A stretch of DNA of 64,000 nt from JACTOJ01 sp032335695 (GTDB lineage Bacteria > Bacillota > Clostridia > Clostridiales > Clostridiaceae): contig NZ_JACTOJ010000001.1 of the NCBI RefSeq assembly GCF_032335695.1, forward strand, positions 303,723-367,722. The letters are read 5' to 3'. The translations under genes were made by a program, and so were the position numbers. The notes under the pieces were generated by a model that worked only from the letters and a program-made list of their open reading frames with translations, did not search any database and was not told the origin of the DNA. How positions within the stretch are numbered: the first letter of the stretch is position 1; every line of letters starts with the position of its first letter. This document shows, one piece after another, positions 63,894 to 64,000 of the stretch.

Positions 63894-64000
63894 CCACTGA
63901 AAAACTGACAAAATAAAGCCGTCATCGCGAAAGTGATGGCGCTTTTACTTTTCATCCATAAATGACCTTAACAAAAAGGTTTTACGAAAGACACGTCGAA
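63894..64000 (+). other. Structured region running off the window
   Basis: After the repeat a hairpin GCCGTCA/TGATGGC (63918-63924/63934-63940) and ACCTT/AAGGT suggest continued folding. CCACTGAAAAACTGAC near the start may be the left half of a closing stem whose right half lies beyond 64000. No gene seen. Confidence 0.4.

Overview
The window is a single stretch of a low-GC, spore-forming Clostridium (sensu stricto) chromosome. The evidence is the strong AT bias, GGAGG-type ribosome binding sites, a CotS-like spore coat gene, the dgt-dnaG-sigA core locus, a class A RNase P RNA and AT-rich intrinsic terminators. I saw no tRNA, rRNA, CRISPR array, integrase or intact transposase.

Layout. 1-8.4 kb is core: partial spore coat kinase (minus strand), dGTPase-like HD protein, DnaG primase, SigA, a PH-domain membrane protein, TrmK, a Nif3-like protein and rnpB. 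8.6-14.8 kb is decaying accessory DNA: broken HTH/GpsA, HTH-TPR, acetyltransferase, polysaccharide deacetylase and phosphoesterase genes, mixed with intact SdpI-family, Pth2 and lipoprotein genes. 14.8-25.3 kb is the most interesting part: a permease-ATPase-response regulator-histidine kinase module of the peptide-resistance type, directly followed by a radical-SAM/SPASM maturase, an M16 protease, a 74-residue seven-cysteine peptide (CxCxC...C...CxCxC) and an ABC exporter with no protease domain. Together they read as a RiPP biosynthesis, export and probably immunity locus.

25.3-27.3 kb holds two genes broken by single nonsense codons and an intact YefM-YoeB toxin-antitoxin pair whose promoter lies inside palindromes. 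27.3-33.8 kb (minus strand) holds an intact phosphoesterase whose decayed paralogue lies at 14.2-14.7 kb, a pair of ABC exporters, and an AgrC/LytTR-type two-component system. 33.8-34.3 kb has no gene but contains a palindromic repeat and a roughly 236-nt region that folds almost completely into nested stems, a good candidate for an unassigned structured RNA or a folded mobile element.

34.3-48.7 kb is mostly single-gene housekeeping and accessory functions: Nudix, HD, GNATs, a chemoreceptor, a half-length UvrC-like nuclease, MFS, LysR with DUF4865, HAD, DUF2935 and small surface or spore-type proteins. 48.8-53.3 kb has a secreted NlpC/P60 hydrolase, an OmpR-type two-component pair, and a manganese (yybP-ykoY) riboswitch ahead of a GDT1-type manganese exporter. 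53.3-64 kb has more remnants (HIT, DUF3888, a frameshifted membrane protein), unknown small proteins, DUF3895, a CPBP protease, RarD, an HTH-Def pair, a methyltransferase, a YeiL-like Crp regulator, a phosphatase, a Beta-family protein, and further copies of the palindromic repeat. All calls come from reading the sequence and from recalled family knowledge; no database search was run.
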